Positions 42,286 through 51,951 are shown, counted from the first letter of the stretch. The stretch is 64,000 bases of DNA from an uncultured Cellulophaga sp. (GCA_947491225.1 CANLIE010000004.1:62001-126000), one strand, 5' to 3'. Notes: a model not told the origin generated them from the letters alone. Translations and numbers: made by a program.

Positions 42286-43077
42286 CTAGAATTTTAAATA
42301 ATTTACCTTTAAATTACCTTCTGCATCATTTAGAAATAATTTTAAAATTTTTGTTTCTTTATTTGTATAAAACTGATAGGTTTTTTTATTATTAGAAACA
42401 TTCATTAAACCCTCTTTCTCTAAGATTACTTTTGTTTGTCTTGCCACAGCCTCTCCAGAGTCTATTATATTTATATGATTAGGCAACAACTCTTTTAAAA
42501 CAGGCATTAAGTATGGATAATGTGTACAGCCTAAAACTAAATAATCTATATTTTCCTTAAGCATTGGCTTCAAAATATTTGTTAAAATAATTTTAACTTC
42601 TTCTGATGTAGCTCTTCCTGCCTCTATTAAGGGAACCAATCCTTTGCCTACTTTTTCAATAATTCTAATACCTTCTCCGTGGTTTTTAGCTGTATTATGA
42701 AACAAACTACTAGACAATGTTCCTTTTGTTGCTAAAACACCAATATTCTTAGAATTAGACTGCAAAACTGCTGGTTTAATAGCTGGTTCAATTCCAATAA
42801 ATAAAACATTTGTATATGTATCCCTTAAAAACTTTATTGCATTAGTAGTAGCTGTGTTACATGCTACTACTATTAATTTACATTTTTCTTGAAGCAAAAA
42901 CTCTGTGTTTTTAACACTTAACCGTAAAATTTCATTTGGTGATTTTTCACCATATGGGGCATTTGCACTATCTGCCAAATAAATAGTGTTTTCTAGTGGG
43001 AGTAATTTATTTATTTCTTTCCAGATAGATGTTCCTCCTATTCCAGAATCAAATATACCAATAGGCCTTTCACTCAT
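42286..43077 (-). CDS. murI: Glutamate racemase
   Basis: Makes D-glutamate for peptidoglycan. The 263-residue protein carries both catalytic cysteines, VVACNTATTNAIKFL and YLVLGCTHYPYLMPVLKELL, plus the N-terminal substrate motif GIFDSGIGGTSIWKEINKL and YLADSANAPYGEKSPNEILR. It is the last gene of the minus-strand envelope cluster, separated from ompH by a terminator hairpin, so it probably has its own promoter or receives read-through. Confidence 0.95.
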   Translation of the reverse strand: MSERPIGIFDSGIGGTSIWKEINKLLPLENTIYLADSANAPYGEKSPNEILRLSVKNTEFLLQEKCKLIVVACNTATTNAIKFLRDTYTNVLFIGIEPAIKPAVLQSNSKNIGVLATKGTLSSSLFHNTAKNHGEGIRIIEKVGKGLVPLIEAGRATSEEVKIILTNILKPMLKENIDYLVLGCTHYPYLMPVLKELLPNHINIIDSGEAVARQTKVILEKEGLMNVSNNKKTYQFYTNKETKILKLFLNDAEGNLKVNYLKF

Positions 43078-43118
43078 TATTACTTAACATTTTGGGTTGT
43101 AAATATACTATAAAGAAA

Positions 43119-43147
43119 CAAAAAGGCTATGCAAATTTGCATAGCCT
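43119..43147 (-). terminator. Terminator between ompH and murI
   Basis: A palindrome AGGCTATGC-AAATTT-GCATAGCCT (43124-43147), followed by TTTTTG on the minus strand, 25 bases past the ompH stop. Confidence 0.85.
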
Positions 43148-43171
43148 AAAATATTAAAAATTAATTTCTTT

Positions 43172-43681
43172 TTAGAAACCCAATTCTTTTTTTACATCTG
43201 CCAATAAATCCTTCCCTTTTGCTACTAAAATACCTAGACCTGGACTAGCATCAACAACATAATCAATTCCTTGAGCTGCTGCTACTTTTTCAATTGCTTT
43301 CATTGCTTTCTCTTGAATTGGAGCAAACAATTCTTGTTGCTTTTTTTGTAATTCTTGTTGTGCTGCTTGTTGTGCAGTACTAATATTTTTTTGATATGCC
43401 ACTAACTCTTCTTGCCTTTTAGCATTTTCTTCTTCAGTCTTTGTAGGAGCTTCATTTTGATACTGAGTCATTTTATTTCTAGCCTCAGTCATAGACGCTT
43501 GTATATCTGCTCCTAATGTTTCATTTAATTTCTTTAGCTCTGCATCTGCTGCTTTCATAGCTGGCATATCAGTTAATAATGCTTGTACATTAATGTGAGC
43601 TACTTTACTTTGGGCATTTACAAATCCTGTAGTTGCTACAAATAATATTAATGCTACTGCTATTTTCTTTACTTGTTTCAT
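43172..43681 (-). CDS. ompH: OmpH/Skp-like periplasmic chaperone 1
   Basis: A 169-residue periplasmic protein with signal peptide (MKQVKKIAVALILFVATTGF). The Skp/OmpH fold shows as the N-terminal strand VAHINVQALLTDMPAMKAAD, a long Gln/Lys/Glu-rich coiled coil (AQQAAQQELQKKQQELFAPI), and the closing segment VAAAQGIDYVVDASPGLGIL. It escorts unfolded outer-membrane proteins to the Bam complex. bamA and a second ompH paralogue lie upstream on the same strand, the usual Bacteroidetes order. Confidence 0.92.
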   Translation of the reverse strand: MKQVKKIAVALILFVATTGFVNAQSKVAHINVQALLTDMPAMKAADAELKKLNETLGADIQASMTEARNKMTQYQNEAPTKTEEENAKRQEELVAYQKNISTAQQAAQQELQKKQQELFAPIQEKAMKAIEKVAAAQGIDYVVDASPGLGILVAKGKDLLADVKKELGF

Positions 43682-43735
43682 AATAATAATTGAGTGTTAA
43701 TTTTAAGTATTTAGTTAAATTTAATTTGAGATTTT

Positions 43736-44539
43736 CTAATTATCCTCTTCCTTTTCATTCTCTTTATTCTTATTTTTCTTTTTTGCTGCTTTTTCTTCTA
43801 ACAGCTTTTTTCTTCTTGCCTCATAAGCTTTTTTTCGCTCTGCCCTTAACTTTAATTGTTCTGCTCTTTTATCTTCAGCAGTTTTAGCACGTAAAGTTTC
43901 TGCTTCTTTAGCCTTCTCTTGCCTTTCTTTTAAAGCTTCTGTTATTGGTTTTTCCTTTTCTTCATCGTCTTTAAATCTATCTCTAGATGTTGATTTCTTC
44001 TTTGGGGCACTAATTTTTCTTGTTCTAGATATTGCCCTAAGTACCAACTCACTAATATCAAATCTTTTTTCAGCGTACAACATTACGACATCTGCTGATT
44101 TATCAAAAATAAAATCGTATTTTTTATTCTTTCCTATTTGTTGTACTTCATTAAAAACTTGATCTTGTATTGGCTGTACCAATCTAAGTTTTTGCATTAC
44201 CAAATCTCCTTTAGGTCCAAATCTATCTTGTTGATATTGTAACATCTCTTTCTCTAAGATTGCTATCTCTTCTTCTCTCTCTGTAATTAACTCATTGGTA
44301 AGCAATACTTTTTCAGCAAGCAAAGCTTGACGCATTTTATCTATTTCCTTTTGCTCTCCTTCAATTTCCAATTTCCATTTTTCAACTTTAGAAGCTAGTT
44401 GGGCATTTGCTTCTCTATATTCTTCTACATTCTCAAGAATATATTCCATATCTACATAACCAATTCTTACACTTCGTTGTGCAAATACTCCAGTTGATAA
44501 AACCAAAGCTGTAAAAATTAAAAGAATTTTTGTTTTCAT
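43736..44539 (-). CDS. ompH: OmpH/Skp-like periplasmic chaperone 2 with charged C-terminal tail
   Basis: The start at 44539 (MKTKILLIFTALVLSTGVFA) provides the signal peptide; an upstream in-frame ATG at 44674 is in untranslated leader. 267 residues: the OmpH core (SVRIGYVDMEYILENVEEYR, EEEIAILEKEMLQYQQDRFG, DFIFDKSADVVMLYAEKRFD) occupies about 1-175. The rest is a long Lys/Glu/Arg-rich tail (ALKERQEKAKEAETLRAK to NKENEKEEDN) not present in canonical Skp. It lies between bamA and the shorter ompH paralogue and is probably co-transcribed with both. The tail may contact cell wall or partner proteins; that is inference. Confidence 0.92.
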   Translation of the reverse strand: MKTKILLIFTALVLSTGVFAQRSVRIGYVDMEYILENVEEYREANAQLASKVEKWKLEIEGEQKEIDKMRQALLAEKVLLTNELITEREEEIAILEKEMLQYQQDRFGPKGDLVMQKLRLVQPIQDQVFNEVQQIGKNKKYDFIFDKSADVVMLYAEKRFDISELVLRAISRTRKISAPKKKSTSRDRFKDDEEKEKPITEALKERQEKAKEAETLRAKTAEDKRAEQLKLRAERKKAYEARRKKLLEEKAAKKKNKNKENEKEEDN

Positions 44540-44637
44540 TTTGTTTATTGTTTTAATACATAGAAAATATCGTGCCAAAAATACTAATTTATTATATATA
44601 AGCAAGTTAGCATAGTCATTTGAAAATTTACTTGTAC

Positions 44638-47295
44638 TTAAAACTGCTGTCCTATTATAAAGTTCATCTTCCAACCATTAGGCCCTACTGAACCTGGTAG
44701 GTTGTCAGAATCAAATCCATATCCATAGTCAATTCCCAAAAGACCAAAAGCTGGCATAAATATACGCAAACCTATACCAGCCGATCGTTTTATTTGAAAC
44801 GGATTAAAATCATTAAAATTGCCAAAAGCATTAGCTCCTTCTAAAAAACTTAGCACATAAATAGATGCAGAAGGCTTTAATGTTATAGGATACCTAAGCT
44901 CCATAGAAAACTTATTATAGATAACTCCACCTTCTTGTTGGTTGGTACCTGGTGTTACTGGAGTAATAGACTGGTTTTCATAACCTCTTAACTGAACTGT
45001 TTCCCTGCCATCCATTGTAAAATTACCCATACCATCTCCTCCAACAAAGTAACGCTCAAAAGGAACATCACCTATATCTTTATTGTAATGGCCTAAAAAA
45101 CCGAACTCAGCGTTGGAACGTAGTACTAAATCTCCAGTAAGTGTGGTATACCAATCTCCTTTAAAACTTGCCTTATAAAATTCTAACCATTTAAACCTAT
45201 CTTCTTCAGTTTTTTCTAAACGCGTTCTCTCATAAGCTGTTAACTCCCTTGTTCTGCTGATTTCTTTCAGCTCTTCACCCTCAGTTTTTAACGCTTTAAA
45301 GTCTTTATCTGAAAATAATGAATATGGAGGGGTAGCCTTAAATCTTAACTGGAAGCTAGATCCTCCACGTGGAAATATCTTTCCACCAGCCAAAGATTCT
45401 CTGGATAAACCAAATGTATATGAAAGTGAGTTTGCTGATCCATTTCCAAAATTAAACAACCCTATATTATAATTTTTAAAATCATATAGTTGGTATGCTA
45501 AAGAATGTGATGCTACAAAATAATCATCTGGCCATTGTAATCTTTTTGCCAATCCTAAGGAAATGCTAGAGATAGAAAATTGCCTCTTTTTATCAACTCT
45601 TCTTCTTTGGTAATCAAAAGCGAATTGTTGTGTTCTAGACAAGGACATATTAAACTGTACTGGTTTCTTTCCTCCCAACCAAGGCTCAGAGAAGTTAAGA
45701 CTATACACCCTATAGGTTCTACTTGCTTGTAATCGTAAGGCAAATGTTTGTCCATCTCCCATTGGCACAGGAGTATATGCTTTTTTATTAAATAAATTTT
45801 TCAATGAAAAGTTACTAAAGGATAATCCTAAGGTACCAATAAAACCACCACCTCCATAACCACCTTGCAGTTCTATTTGACTAGATCCAGCTTCCAATAC
45901 ACTATAATCAATATCTACAGTACCAGTATCTGGGTTGGGGTTAATAATTTCTGGTTTAATGCTCTCTGCATCAAAAAACCCTAAAGCACCTAGCTCCCTT
46001 ATACTCCTTATTATATTAGCTTTATTGTATTTTTGCCCTGGACGAGTCCTTAACTCTCTATAAATAACATGATCATTTGTTTTATCATTACCATTTACGG
46101 TTACATGGTCTAAAAACGTTTCCTTTCCTTCTATGATTCTAATTTCAAAATTAATGGTATCATTTTCAGCAGATATTTCAACAGGGTTTATACTAGAAAA
46201 CATATACCCGTTGTTTTGATACAAACTACTTAAATCATCTGGATCTGGCTTGGTATTGTCTGCAATTCTCTTTTTTAATAAAACACCATTGTACACATCT
46301 CCTTTTTTTATTCCTAAGGCTCTGTCTAAAAATTTGTCTGGATAAACTGTATTACCAACAAAATCTATATTTCCAAAGTAGTATTTACTACCTTCCTCTA
46401 CATTTATTTTTATTTTAATATTGTTATCATTTACGCTAGTAATAGTATCAGATATGACTCTAGCATCCCTATACCCTTTTTCTGCATATTTTTCAATTAA
46501 AGAGGTAAGATCTTCTTGAAAATCATCTTCTATATATTTTGATTTTTTCCAAAAACGATATATATTTTTCTTTTTTGTGTTTTTCATTGCTTTACGCAAT
46601 TTCTTAGAACTCAACTGTTCATTTCCTTCAAAAACTATATCACTAACCTTTACTTTTTCACCTTTTTTAATATTGATTACCATTTTTTGGGAATTAGTCC
46701 CTGATGTATCTTTAACTGTTGCAATATTAACCTTAGTGTTTAAATACCCTTTTTTTCTATATTTATTTTTTAAATAGTTTTCAGTATTATTAATAAGGCT
46801 TTCTGTTATTTTTTTTCCTTTCTTTAGGTCTGTATCTTCAATAATATCCGCTACCTTACGTTTTTTAACTCCATATACGGTAACATCTGTTAAAGTAGGA
46901 CGTTCAATAATGTTTAGCTCTAAGAAAACTTCATTTTCTTTTACATCTGTAATATAAAAATTAATATCACTAAAAAGTTCAAGACCCCAAAGCTTGTTTA
47001 TAACAGCACTTATTTCATCGCCAGGAAGTGTTATGGGCTGACCTATACGTAAACCCGTATATGTTTTTACGGTTTGCTCATTGTAACTTTCTAAGCCAGT
47101 TACTTCTAAACCACCCAGCACATACTTTTTACTGTCATCATAAGATGACTCTTGACCAATAACGGTAACGTTTGTAAAAAGAAAAAGGATAGTGATAATT
47201 GAACCAAAAGAAATGGTTCTTTTGATTGTGTTAATTGAGTTGTTCGCTTGTTTTTCCAAATCTTCGTTCTCTGTTCTGATAATTTTTAATTGCAT
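44638..47295 (-). CDS. bamA: Outer-membrane assembly factor BamA
   Basis: Inserts beta-barrel proteins into the outer membrane. 885 residues: signal segment (ISFGSIITILFLFTNVTVIG), five POTRA domains (YVLGGLEVTGLESYNEQTVK, KVSDIVFEGNEQLSSKKLRK, FGNIDFVGNTVYPDKFLDRA and others), and a barrel with RGYENQSITPVTPG-type loop motif and final strand KMNFIIGQQF. A Bacteroidetes-type charged insert (about 680-710) lies in the barrel. The ATG at 47295 overlaps the end of uppS by 65 bases; a TTG at 47259 would also give a signal peptide, so the start is uncertain. Confidence 0.95.
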   Translation of the reverse strand: MQLKIIRTENEDLEKQANNSINTIKRTISFGSIITILFLFTNVTVIGQESSYDDSKKYVLGGLEVTGLESYNEQTVKTYTGLRIGQPITLPGDEISAVINKLWGLELFSDINFYITDVKENEVFLELNIIERPTLTDVTVYGVKKRKVADIIEDTDLKKGKKITESLINNTENYLKNKYRKKGYLNTKVNIATVKDTSGTNSQKMVINIKKGEKVKVSDIVFEGNEQLSSKKLRKAMKNTKKKNIYRFWKKSKYIEDDFQEDLTSLIEKYAEKGYRDARVISDTITSVNDNNIKIKINVEEGSKYYFGNIDFVGNTVYPDKFLDRALGIKKGDVYNGVLLKKRIADNTKPDPDDLSSLYQNNGYMFSSINPVEISAENDTINFEIRIIEGKETFLDHVTVNGNDKTNDHVIYRELRTRPGQKYNKANIIRSIRELGALGFFDAESIKPEIINPNPDTGTVDIDYSVLEAGSSQIELQGGYGGGGFIGTLGLSFSNFSLKNLFNKKAYTPVPMGDGQTFALRLQASRTYRVYSLNFSEPWLGGKKPVQFNMSLSRTQQFAFDYQRRRVDKKRQFSISSISLGLAKRLQWPDDYFVASHSLAYQLYDFKNYNIGLFNFGNGSANSLSYTFGLSRESLAGGKIFPRGGSSFQLRFKATPPYSLFSDKDFKALKTEGEELKEISRTRELTAYERTRLEKTEEDRFKWLEFYKASFKGDWYTTLTGDLVLRSNAEFGFLGHYNKDIGDVPFERYFVGGDGMGNFTMDGRETVQLRGYENQSITPVTPGTNQQEGGVIYNKFSMELRYPITLKPSASIYVLSFLEGANAFGNFNDFNPFQIKRSAGIGLRIFMPAFGLLGIDYGYGFDSDNLPGSVGPNGWKMNFIIGQQF

Positions 47296-47971
47296 CTACC
47301 AAGTGATCTTCTTTAAAATCTGGCCAAAGAACATCTGTAAAGTACAGCTCTGCATATGCTATTTGCCATAATAAGAAGTTGCTTATCCTATGTTCTCCAC
47401 TAGTTCTTATAAGCAAATCCACATCTGGTAAATTTTGCGTGTAAAGATGGTTATTTATAATGGTTTCATCAATATTTTCAGGAGAAATTATATTATTTTT
47501 AACTTTGATACTTATTTCTTGTATAGCTGTTTTTATCTCATCCCTAGACCCATAGCTTAACGCCAGTGTTAGCGTCATACCTGTGTTTTCTGATGTTTTA
47601 GCCATTACATTCCTTAATTCTTCACTTGCTTTTGTAGGCAAAGAATCTAAGTTGCCAATGGCATAAAGTTTAATGTTGTTTTTGTTAAGGGTTTTAACTT
47701 CTTTCTTTAGTGAAGACACTAAAATTCGCATTAAAGTATCTACTTCTAGCTTGGGTCTATTCCAATTTTCCGTAGAAAAAGTATACAATGTAAGATACCT
47801 AACTCCTAATTTTGCACAACATTCAACAGTTTTTTTTACTGTTTTTACTCCGTTTTCATGTCCAAAAATTCGTAATTTACCTTTTTGCTTAGCCCACCTA
47901 CCATTACCATCCATTATTATAGCTAAGTGACTGGGTAGATTTTCTTTATTTAAATCTTCTATAGTGTTCAT
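47231..47971 (-). CDS. uppS: Undecaprenyl diphosphate synthase (isoprenyl transferase)
   Basis: Makes the C55 lipid carrier for peptidoglycan and surface glycans by cis-prenyl transfer. The 246 residues contain all conserved regions: HLAIIMDGNGRWAKQKGKLR with catalytic Asp, FGHENGVKTVKKTVECCAKL, YLTLYTFSTENWNRPKLEVD, and DVDLLIRTSGEHRISNFLLW then QIAYAELYFTDVLWPDF. It overlaps bamA, so translation is coupled, and follows the DUF6089 gene by nine bases. Confidence 0.96.
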   Translation of the reverse strand: MNTIEDLNKENLPSHLAIIMDGNGRWAKQKGKLRIFGHENGVKTVKKTVECCAKLGVRYLTLYTFSTENWNRPKLEVDTLMRILVSSLKKEVKTLNKNNIKLYAIGNLDSLPTKASEELRNVMAKTSENTGMTLTLALSYGSRDEIKTAIQEISIKVKNNIISPENIDETIINNHLYTQNLPDVDLLIRTSGEHRISNFLLWQIAYAELYFTDVLWPDFKEDHLVDAIKNYQNRERRFGKTSEQLN

Positions 47972-47980
47972 AAATTCATA

Positions 47981-48676
47981 TTACTCAAAACAATCTGAGC
48001 ACGGTTTTCTACCAAAGGTGTAAGTTAATGTAAAACCTGAAAACACATACCAATCATCACTAAAAATATTTCCAAATTTAGGATTTATCTGTATAGCAAC
48101 ATTTGCTTTTTCAGGATTACTTGCATCTAAATTATCTGTAAAAGTATATCTAGCACCTATTTCGGCCCCTAATATAAAAAACTGATTTAATCTATATTTA
48201 AGCCCTAATGTCATTGGAATTGCAAAATCTCCATCTCTTTGGTCAAGATCTTGCAAAAAACCTACTTCAAAATAATTATAGTCATACCTGAAATAGGTAA
48301 CACCCGTATATATATATGGAGTAAATGCAGCTCCCAATCTATGTAAATTATACTCTACAAAATTAACTTCTAGTCCCGCAGAAAACTCAGTAACAGTATT
48401 TTCCATTATCAACTCTCTTTTTTGCCTGGAAGATAGACCAGATTTTAAATCATCTGCAACAAATTTCCCGTGTAACACGGTAGCTCGCCAAGCATAACGC
48501 TTACTCTTATTCCATTTAAAAACACCTCCATAAGCAAAACCACTAGGCATTACAAAATTTGTTCTACCAACATCACCAATGTTATTTAATCCGCCTGCAA
48601 ATACCCCAACTTCATAAGTTTGTGCATTTATAGCCCCAAAAAAGAAAAAGAATAGAACAACAATAAATATCCTCAT
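47981..48676 (-). CDS. DUF6089 outer-membrane protein
   Basis: A protein of 231 residues with signal peptide (MRIFIVVLFFFFFGAINAQT) and a short amphipathic beta barrel (YEVGVFAGGLNNIGDVGRTN, LGAAFTPYIYTGVTYFRYDY, FFILGAEIGARYTFTDNLDA, FSGFTLTYTFGRKPCSDCF). This matches the DUF6089 family that in Bacteroidetes regularly precedes uppS/bamA. Two Cys lie near the C-terminus (CSDC). The role is unknown; the genomic link suggests envelope assembly. Confidence 0.85.
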   Translation of the reverse strand: MRIFIVVLFFFFFGAINAQTYEVGVFAGGLNNIGDVGRTNFVMPSGFAYGGVFKWNKSKRYAWRATVLHGKFVADDLKSGLSSRQKRELIMENTVTEFSAGLEVNFVEYNLHRLGAAFTPYIYTGVTYFRYDYNYFEVGFLQDLDQRDGDFAIPMTLGLKYRLNQFFILGAEIGARYTFTDNLDASNPEKANVAIQINPKFGNIFSDDWYVFSGFTLTYTFGRKPCSDCFE

Positions 48677-48790
48677 AAATCTTAAAAGTTTGCAAATATA
48701 ATAATATGTAGAATTTATTTCTTTAATTATTATATATCTGTTCTCTTTTTGAATAACAGTTTTATAAAGCTTTTATTGTTTACAAAACAA

Positions 48791-49672
48791 TTAATTACGC
48801 TTGTCCTCTCCCCACAACAATTTATTCCGAAGTGTTTTTAAAAAACTTTCTGAAGTATACTCTATCATTTTTATTGTAAAACTAGCTTTTTTCACTATTA
48901 TTTCATGTCCACTTTCCAAAGTAGCTATTCTAGAGTCCAATGATACTAAATGATATTTCTCCCTCCCTGACACTTTTAACTTTACTACGGTATCGTCTGA
49001 AACCACCAAGGGTCTTGCATTTAAATTATGTGGAGCTATGGGCGTTAGAACTAATGATTTTGCTGTTGGGGTTATTACCGGCCCACCACAACTTAATGAA
49101 TATCCTGTTGAACCTGTTGGAGTAGAGACAATAAGTCCGTCTGCCCAATAAGAATTTAAATACTCATCATTTAAAGATGTTTCTACCGTTATCATAGAAG
49201 TAGTATCTTTTCTACTAACTGTAACTTCATTTAAAGCAAAATTCATTTTACCAAACTCAGGGATATGAACATTAGAAGTAACTTCTACCAAACTCCTATC
49301 TACTATAGAATAAGCATTGACAACAAACTCTTGCACAACTTTTCTAACATCTTCTTTTTTAAAAGTTGACAAAAACCCTAACCTCCCTGTATTGACGCCT
49401 ACTATAGGTATTCCTAAATCTTTCACATAAGTAATAGCACGTAAAATGGTGCCATCTCCTCCAAAACTAATAAACATATTAAAAGAAGCATCTAAACCTC
49501 TATGCTCCGTAAAGGTTAAAAAAGTTCCTATCTTTTCTAATGCCACTATAAAATTATAAAAGTCTTTTTCAAAAGAAACAGTTGCATTATGTTCCTTTAG
49601 TTCATCTAAAAGTTCTAAAACATAAGCTACTGTTTCTCTGTTATAAGTTTGTCCGTAAATGGCAACTTTCAT
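48791..49672 (-). CDS. nadK: NAD kinase
   Basis: Phosphorylates NAD to NADP. The 293 residues show the GGDG motif in SFGGDGTILRAITYVKDLGI, PIVGVNTGRLGFLSTFKKED, LNEVTVSRKDTTSMITVETS, ADGLIVSTPTGSTGYSLSCG and TPIAPHNLNARPLVVSDDTV, the full NadK signature set. Its ATG overlaps the stop of the CBS gene (4 bases), indicating translational coupling. Confidence 0.96.
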   Translation of the reverse strand: MKVAIYGQTYNRETVAYVLELLDELKEHNATVSFEKDFYNFIVALEKIGTFLTFTEHRGLDASFNMFISFGGDGTILRAITYVKDLGIPIVGVNTGRLGFLSTFKKEDVRKVVQEFVVNAYSIVDRSLVEVTSNVHIPEFGKMNFALNEVTVSRKDTTSMITVETSLNDEYLNSYWADGLIVSTPTGSTGYSLSCGGPVITPTAKSLVLTPIAPHNLNARPLVVSDDTVVKLKVSGREKYHLVSLDSRIATLESGHEIIVKKASFTIKMIEYTSESFLKTLRNKLLWGEDKRN

Positions 49673-50325
49673 ACATTAAGATATTTGTCTAAATAATTAG
49701 AGCGCTCTTTTAAATCTTCTAAAAAAAGGTCATTATCATTTCCGTATAAAATACTATAATTATAACGTCTGAAAGATTGAATAATTTCGTTTAAATTAGC
49801 TGAAGTGATTTTTAAGGTAATTTGAGCTACATCACTCGCTATTTCTGTTATAAAAGCACCATAGAGTTTAGCATTATTACTTTCTACAATCTGTGCTATT
49901 TCACTAAAAGAATAATCAGACAGTCCTTTTGCGACCACCAAAATACCTCCTGGTTCCGTAAAAAAGGGAGTTCCTATAAAAACACCAACGATGTCTGCTA
50001 AATCATAATACCCTACAAAAAATTGATTTTTGTCTAATATCGGTACTATATTGGCATCATTTTTTGCAAAAACCTCTAATACATCTAACCATAATGTTTC
50101 TGAGCTTACATAAAAAGCTTCTAGGTTAAATTTATAATCTTCAATTTTCTTTCCTTTTTCAAAGGTTTTAAAATCATTTTCAGAAATCATTCCTAACAAT
50201 CTATTATCATCTATAACAGCAACATGAGAAAAAGTAGTTGTTTTAAAAAAACGAATTACTTTCTCCATAGTGTCATCAATAGAAAACACAGGAATTGTAG
50301 TTAATATGTGAGATTGTATCTGCAT
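49669..50325 (-). CDS. CBS-domain protein
   Basis: A cytoplasmic protein of 218 residues with a pair of CBS domains (FSIDDTMEKVIRFFKTTTFS then VAVIDDNRLLGMISENDF; and WLDVLEVFAKNDANIVPILD then FVGYYDLADIVGVF) followed by an ACT-like C-terminal part (EIASDVAQITLKITSANLNE). CBS pairs usually bind adenine nucleotides. It is coupled to nadK by an ATGA overlap, so a regulatory or sensing role toward NAD(P) metabolism is possible but unproven. It is the first gene of the minus-strand envelope cluster. Confidence 0.88.
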   Translation of the reverse strand: MQIQSHILTTIPVFSIDDTMEKVIRFFKTTTFSHVAVIDDNRLLGMISENDFKTFEKGKKIEDYKFNLEAFYVSSETLWLDVLEVFAKNDANIVPILDKNQFFVGYYDLADIVGVFIGTPFFTEPGGILVVAKGLSDYSFSEIAQIVESNNAKLYGAFITEIASDVAQITLKITSANLNEIIQSFRRYNYSILYGNDNDLFLEDLKERSNYLDKYLNV

Positions 50326-50438
50326 AATTTTAATAATAGTGCAAATTAATAATAATTTTTTCGACCTAGCTCATAATTATGAAGTCTTTTAATATAAAAA
50401 TCCTTTACAAACTAATAACAAAAGCTATGCCTTATTTG

Positions 50439-50446
50439 TATTTTTG
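50439..50446 (+). promoter_or_regulatory. -7 promoter box of pdxJ
   Basis: TATTTTTG matches the Bacteroidetes TAnnTTTG box exactly and lies 22 bases before the pdxJ start; a -33 TTG partner is not clear. Confidence 0.5.
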
Positions 50447-50467
50447 CAATAGTTAAAAATAATAGAA

Positions 50468-51181
50468 ATGACAAAATTAAGCGTTAACATTAATAAAATT
50501 GCCACTTTAAGAAATTCTAGAGGAGGTAATGTTCCTAATTTATGTAAAGTTGCCAAAGACATAGAATCTTTTGGAGCAGAAGGAATTACCATACATCCAA
50601 GGCCAGATGAGCGGCATATTAGATACCAAGATGCACGCGATTTAAAACAAATTGTAACCACAGAATTTAATATTGAAGGAAATCCCATTCAGAAATTCAT
50701 TGACCTTGTTTTGGAAGTTAAACCTACACAAGTAACTCTTGTTCCAGATGCCGTAGACGCTATTACATCTAATGCAGGGTGGGACACCGTAAAACATAAA
50801 GATTTCTTAAAAGATGTCATTTCTACTTTTAAAGAAAATAATATTAGAACTTCTGTTTTTGTAAATGCTGATAAAAAAATGATTGAAGGTGCTGTAAAAA
50901 CGGGCACAGATCGTATAGAATTATACACAGAAAGTTATGCTGTCGCTTATGCTTCTGGCAATAAAAAAGGTGTTGAACCATTTACTAATGCCGCTAATAT
51001 AGCTTATGAATTGGGACTAGGAATAAATGCAGGTCATGATCTTAGCTTAGAAAATATTAAATATTTTAAAGACAATATACCCCATCTATTAGAGGTTTCC
51101 ATTGGGCACGCTCTAATAAGCGAATCCTTATATCTTGGTTTAGATAATGTGGTAAATATGTATTTAAACAAATTAAAATAA
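50468..51181 (+). CDS. pdxJ: Pyridoxine 5'-phosphate synthase
   Basis: Forms pyridoxine phosphate from deoxyxylulose phosphate and aminoacetone phosphate in vitamin B6 synthesis. The 237-residue TIM barrel opens with LSVNINKIATLRNSRGGNVP and has AEGITIHPRPDERHIRYQDA, FNIEGNPIQKFIDLVLEVKP, QVTLVPDAV, GTDRIELYTESYAVAY, LGINAGHDLSLENIKYFKDN and VSIGHALISESLYLGLDNVV. The first strand reads NINK rather than the proteobacterial NIDH, which appears to be the Bacteroidetes form. The stop codon overlaps the next start by one base (TAATG). Confidence 0.95.
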   Translation: MTKLSVNINKIATLRNSRGGNVPNLCKVAKDIESFGAEGITIHPRPDERHIRYQDARDLKQIVTTEFNIEGNPIQKFIDLVLEVKPTQVTLVPDAVDAITSNAGWDTVKHKDFLKDVISTFKENNIRTSVFVNADKKMIEGAVKTGTDRIELYTESYAVAYASGNKKGVEPFTNAANIAYELGLGINAGHDLSLENIKYFKDNIPHLLEVSIGHALISESLYLGLDNVVNMYLNKLK

Positions 51182-51951
51182 TGCAAAAATTACATTCTAC
51201 AATAACAGGAGAAGGTAAACCGCTATTGATTTTACACGGTTTTTTAGGAATGTCAGACAATTGGAAAACCTTAGGCAACAAATATGCTGAATCTGGCTTA
51301 CAAACACACCTCATTGATCAAAGAAATCACGGAAAAAGTTTTCACTCTGCAGAGTTCAACTATGATATTTTGGCTAATGATATTAAAGAATACATTGTAG
51401 AACACAATTTAAGCAACTGTATTGTTTTAGGCCATTCTATGGGGGGCAAAACAGCTATGCAACTTGCATGTAGCCACCCAGAATTGGTAAGCAAACTATT
51501 AATTGCAGATATTGCTCCAAAGTTTTACCCACCACACCACCACGAAATAATTAACGGTTTACAAGCATTAGATTTAAATGCAATTACATCTAGAACTGAA
51601 GCCAGTGAAGAATTATCCAAATATATTTCTAATTCAGGAATACGTCAATTTTTACTAAAAAATCTGTTTTGGAAAGAAAAAGGAAAACTAGATTTTAGAT
51701 TTAATCTAGAAGTTTTAGCTGAACGTATGGAACAAATTGGTGAAAATATTGAAGCCTCTGCTATTTTTAATAAACCTACTCTATTTTTAAGAGGGTCCAA
51801 ATCAGAATACATATTACCACTGGATTATGATGCCATTAAAATACATTTTCCTAAAGCAAAAATAGAAACCATTTCCAATGCTGGCCATTGGTTACACGCA
51901 GAAAACCCAAAAGAATTCTTAGAAAAATCACTTATCTTTATAAGAAATTAA
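51181..51951 (+). CDS. Alpha/beta hydrolase (YbfF-like esterase)
   Basis: A cytoplasmic protein of 256 residues with no signal peptide. Alpha/beta hydrolase core: oxyanion strand LLILHGFLGMSDNWKTLGNK, HLIDQRNHGKSFHSAEF, nucleophile elbow VLGHSMGGKTAMQLA (Ser), and late His in SNAGHWLHAENPKEFL. The layout matches the YbfF-type esterase/lipase group commonly linked to pdxJ in Bacteroidetes. It overlaps the pdxJ stop by one base, so the two form an operon. The natural substrate is unknown. Confidence 0.85.
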   Translation: MQKLHSTITGEGKPLLILHGFLGMSDNWKTLGNKYAESGLQTHLIDQRNHGKSFHSAEFNYDILANDIKEYIVEHNLSNCIVLGHSMGGKTAMQLACSHPELVSKLLIADIAPKFYPPHHHEIINGLQALDLNAITSRTEASEELSKYISNSGIRQFLLKNLFWKEKGKLDFRFNLEVLAERMEQIGENIEASAIFNKPTLFLRGSKSEYILPLDYDAIKIHFPKAKIETISNAGHWLHAENPKEFLEKSLIFIRN

